This document shows, piece by piece, positions 63,379 through 64,000 of a DNA stretch of 64,000 bases (positions are counted from its first letter, which is position 1; each line of letters starts with the position of its first letter). This stretch comes from Tenacibaculum tangerinum (GTDB lineage Bacteria; Bacteroidota; Bacteroidia; Flavobacteriales; Flavobacteriaceae): NCBI RefSeq assembly GCF_029853675.1, contig NZ_CP122539.1, positions 1,543,001-1,607,000 of the forward strand, given 5' to 3'. Made by a program: the position numbers and the translations under genes. Below the pieces are notes generated by a model. That model did not search any database. It was not told the DNA's origin and saw only the letters and a list, made by a program, of their open reading frames with translations.

Positions 63379-64000
63379 TTAGTTTGCTGCTAAATATGCT
63401 GCAGTTGCTTTCGCATTTGCTTGCATTGCTTCTTTACCCTCTTCCCAGTTTGCAGGACAAACCTCGCCTTTTTCTTGCACATGAGTATAGGCATCAATTA
63501 AACGTAAGTATTCGTTTACATTACGCCCAACAGGCATGTGATTTATTCCTTCATGAAAAACAGTTCCTTCTTCATCTATTAAATAAGTAGCTCTATAAGT
63601 TACGTTATCTCCTTCTACTTGAACAGTTCCTGTAGCTTCATCATAAACCTCGTTAGTGATGTCTAATATACCTAAAACAGACGATAAATTACGATTACTA
63701 TCTGCTAATAAAGGATACGTAACTCCCTCAATACCTCCGTTATCTTTGCTTTGGTTTAACCAAGCAAAATGAACCTCAGGCGTATCACATGAAGCTCCAA
63801 TAACTATTGTGTTTCTTTTTTCAAATTCTGATAATGCAGCTTGAAAAGCGTGTAACTCAGTTGGACAAACAAAAGTAAAATCTTTTGGGTACCAAAATAA
63901 TAACACTTTTTTCTTGTTGTTAACTGCTTCTTCTAATACATTTAATTTAAACGTATCACCCATTTCATTCATTGCGTCTACATTTAAATCTGGAAACTTT
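63379..64000 (-). CDS. 2-Cys peroxiredoxin (AhpC/Prx1 type), start outside the window
   Basis: About 207 residues visible; the open frame runs through base 64000 (KFPDLNVDAMNEMG before the first ATG in the window). Peroxidatic Cys in FTFVCPTELHAF and resolving Cys in GEVCPANWEEG. Reduces peroxides with thioredoxin; the thioredoxin gene follows. Confidence 0.93.
   Translation of the reverse strand, partial: KFPDLNVDAMNEMGDTFKLNVLEEAVNNKKKVLLFWYPKDFTFVCPTELHAFQAALSEFEKRNTIVIGASCDTPEVHFAWLNQSKDNGGIEGVTYPLLADSNRNLSSVLGILDITNEVYDEATGTVQVEGDNVTYRATYLIDEEGTVFHEGINHMPVGRNVNEYLRLIDAYTHVQEKGEVCPANWEEGKEAMQANAKATAAYLAAN

Overview
The window is an AT-rich chromosomal segment of a Bacteroidota bacterium, most likely a member of Flavobacteriaceae. 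Supporting signs are the tRNA-tuf-secE-nusG-rplKAJL-rpoBC block followed by a DUF3467 gene, a fused alpha/beta 2-oxoacid dehydrogenase E1, DUF2851 and DUF6952 proteins, TAnnTTTG-type promoter boxes, and almost no Shine-Dalgarno sequences except one strong one at rpsU. A Tenacibaculum-like genus is possible but cannot be proven from this sequence alone.

Layout. 1-1553: start of a CcoI-type copper ATPase divergent from an Fnr-like regulator. 1610-16794 (minus): core information block with DUF3467, rpoC, rpoB, rplL, rplJ, rplA, rplK, nusG, secE, tRNA-Trp, tuf, four more tRNAs, hpf, a XerC/D-type recombinase and rpsU. 17039-22996 (minus): acyl-CoA dehydrogenase, helix-hairpin-helix protein, alanine/glycine:sodium symporter, RmlD-like reductase, TrkA-N potassium channel, PspC protein. 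23111-25936: uvrA.

26075-41985 is the main point of interest: a peptide-secretion cluster. It has an orphan response regulator, a VKOR-thioredoxin fusion (disulfide-forming enzyme), a peptidase-containing ABC transporter, a HlyD-type adaptor, and 31 intact small genes plus one frameshifted one. The peptides share a roughly 23-residue leader, usually ending in Gly-Gly, fused to short Cys-rich cores. Every one of the 31 cores has an even number of cysteines (4, 6 or 8), as expected for fully disulfide-bonded products of the VKOR enzyme. At least six cores have inhibitor-cystine-knot-like spacing. A repeated untranslated element with a hairpin and a predicted H-type pseudoknot, supported by compensatory changes, lies before many of the peptide genes. 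Copies of the hlyD 3' end, a decayed hlyD and a tandem block of peptide genes show that the cluster grows by duplicating cassettes.

42427-48662: LOG-family protein, a peptidase-like protein with a predicted beta-barrel, and the fused 2-oxoacid dehydrogenase E1. 48663-58180 is a second, independent peptide island: a second C39 ABC transporter, a radical SAM/SPASM maturase, two related precursors plus a dead third, an outer-membrane beta-barrel protein, a FeeM/GNAT-like protein, a LuxR regulator and a ThiF-like E1 enzyme. It is flanked by a 129-bp duplication of the E1 gene's 3' end, with only synonymous differences, which points to insertion by exchange of the gene's end. These precursors have three cysteines (odd), which suits thioether chemistry better than complete disulfide pairing. 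58383-64000: DUF2851 protein, nitroreductase, sodium:solute symporter, a small basic protein, a gene-poor repeat-rich stretch, DUF6952, thioredoxin and the start-truncated 2-Cys peroxiredoxin.
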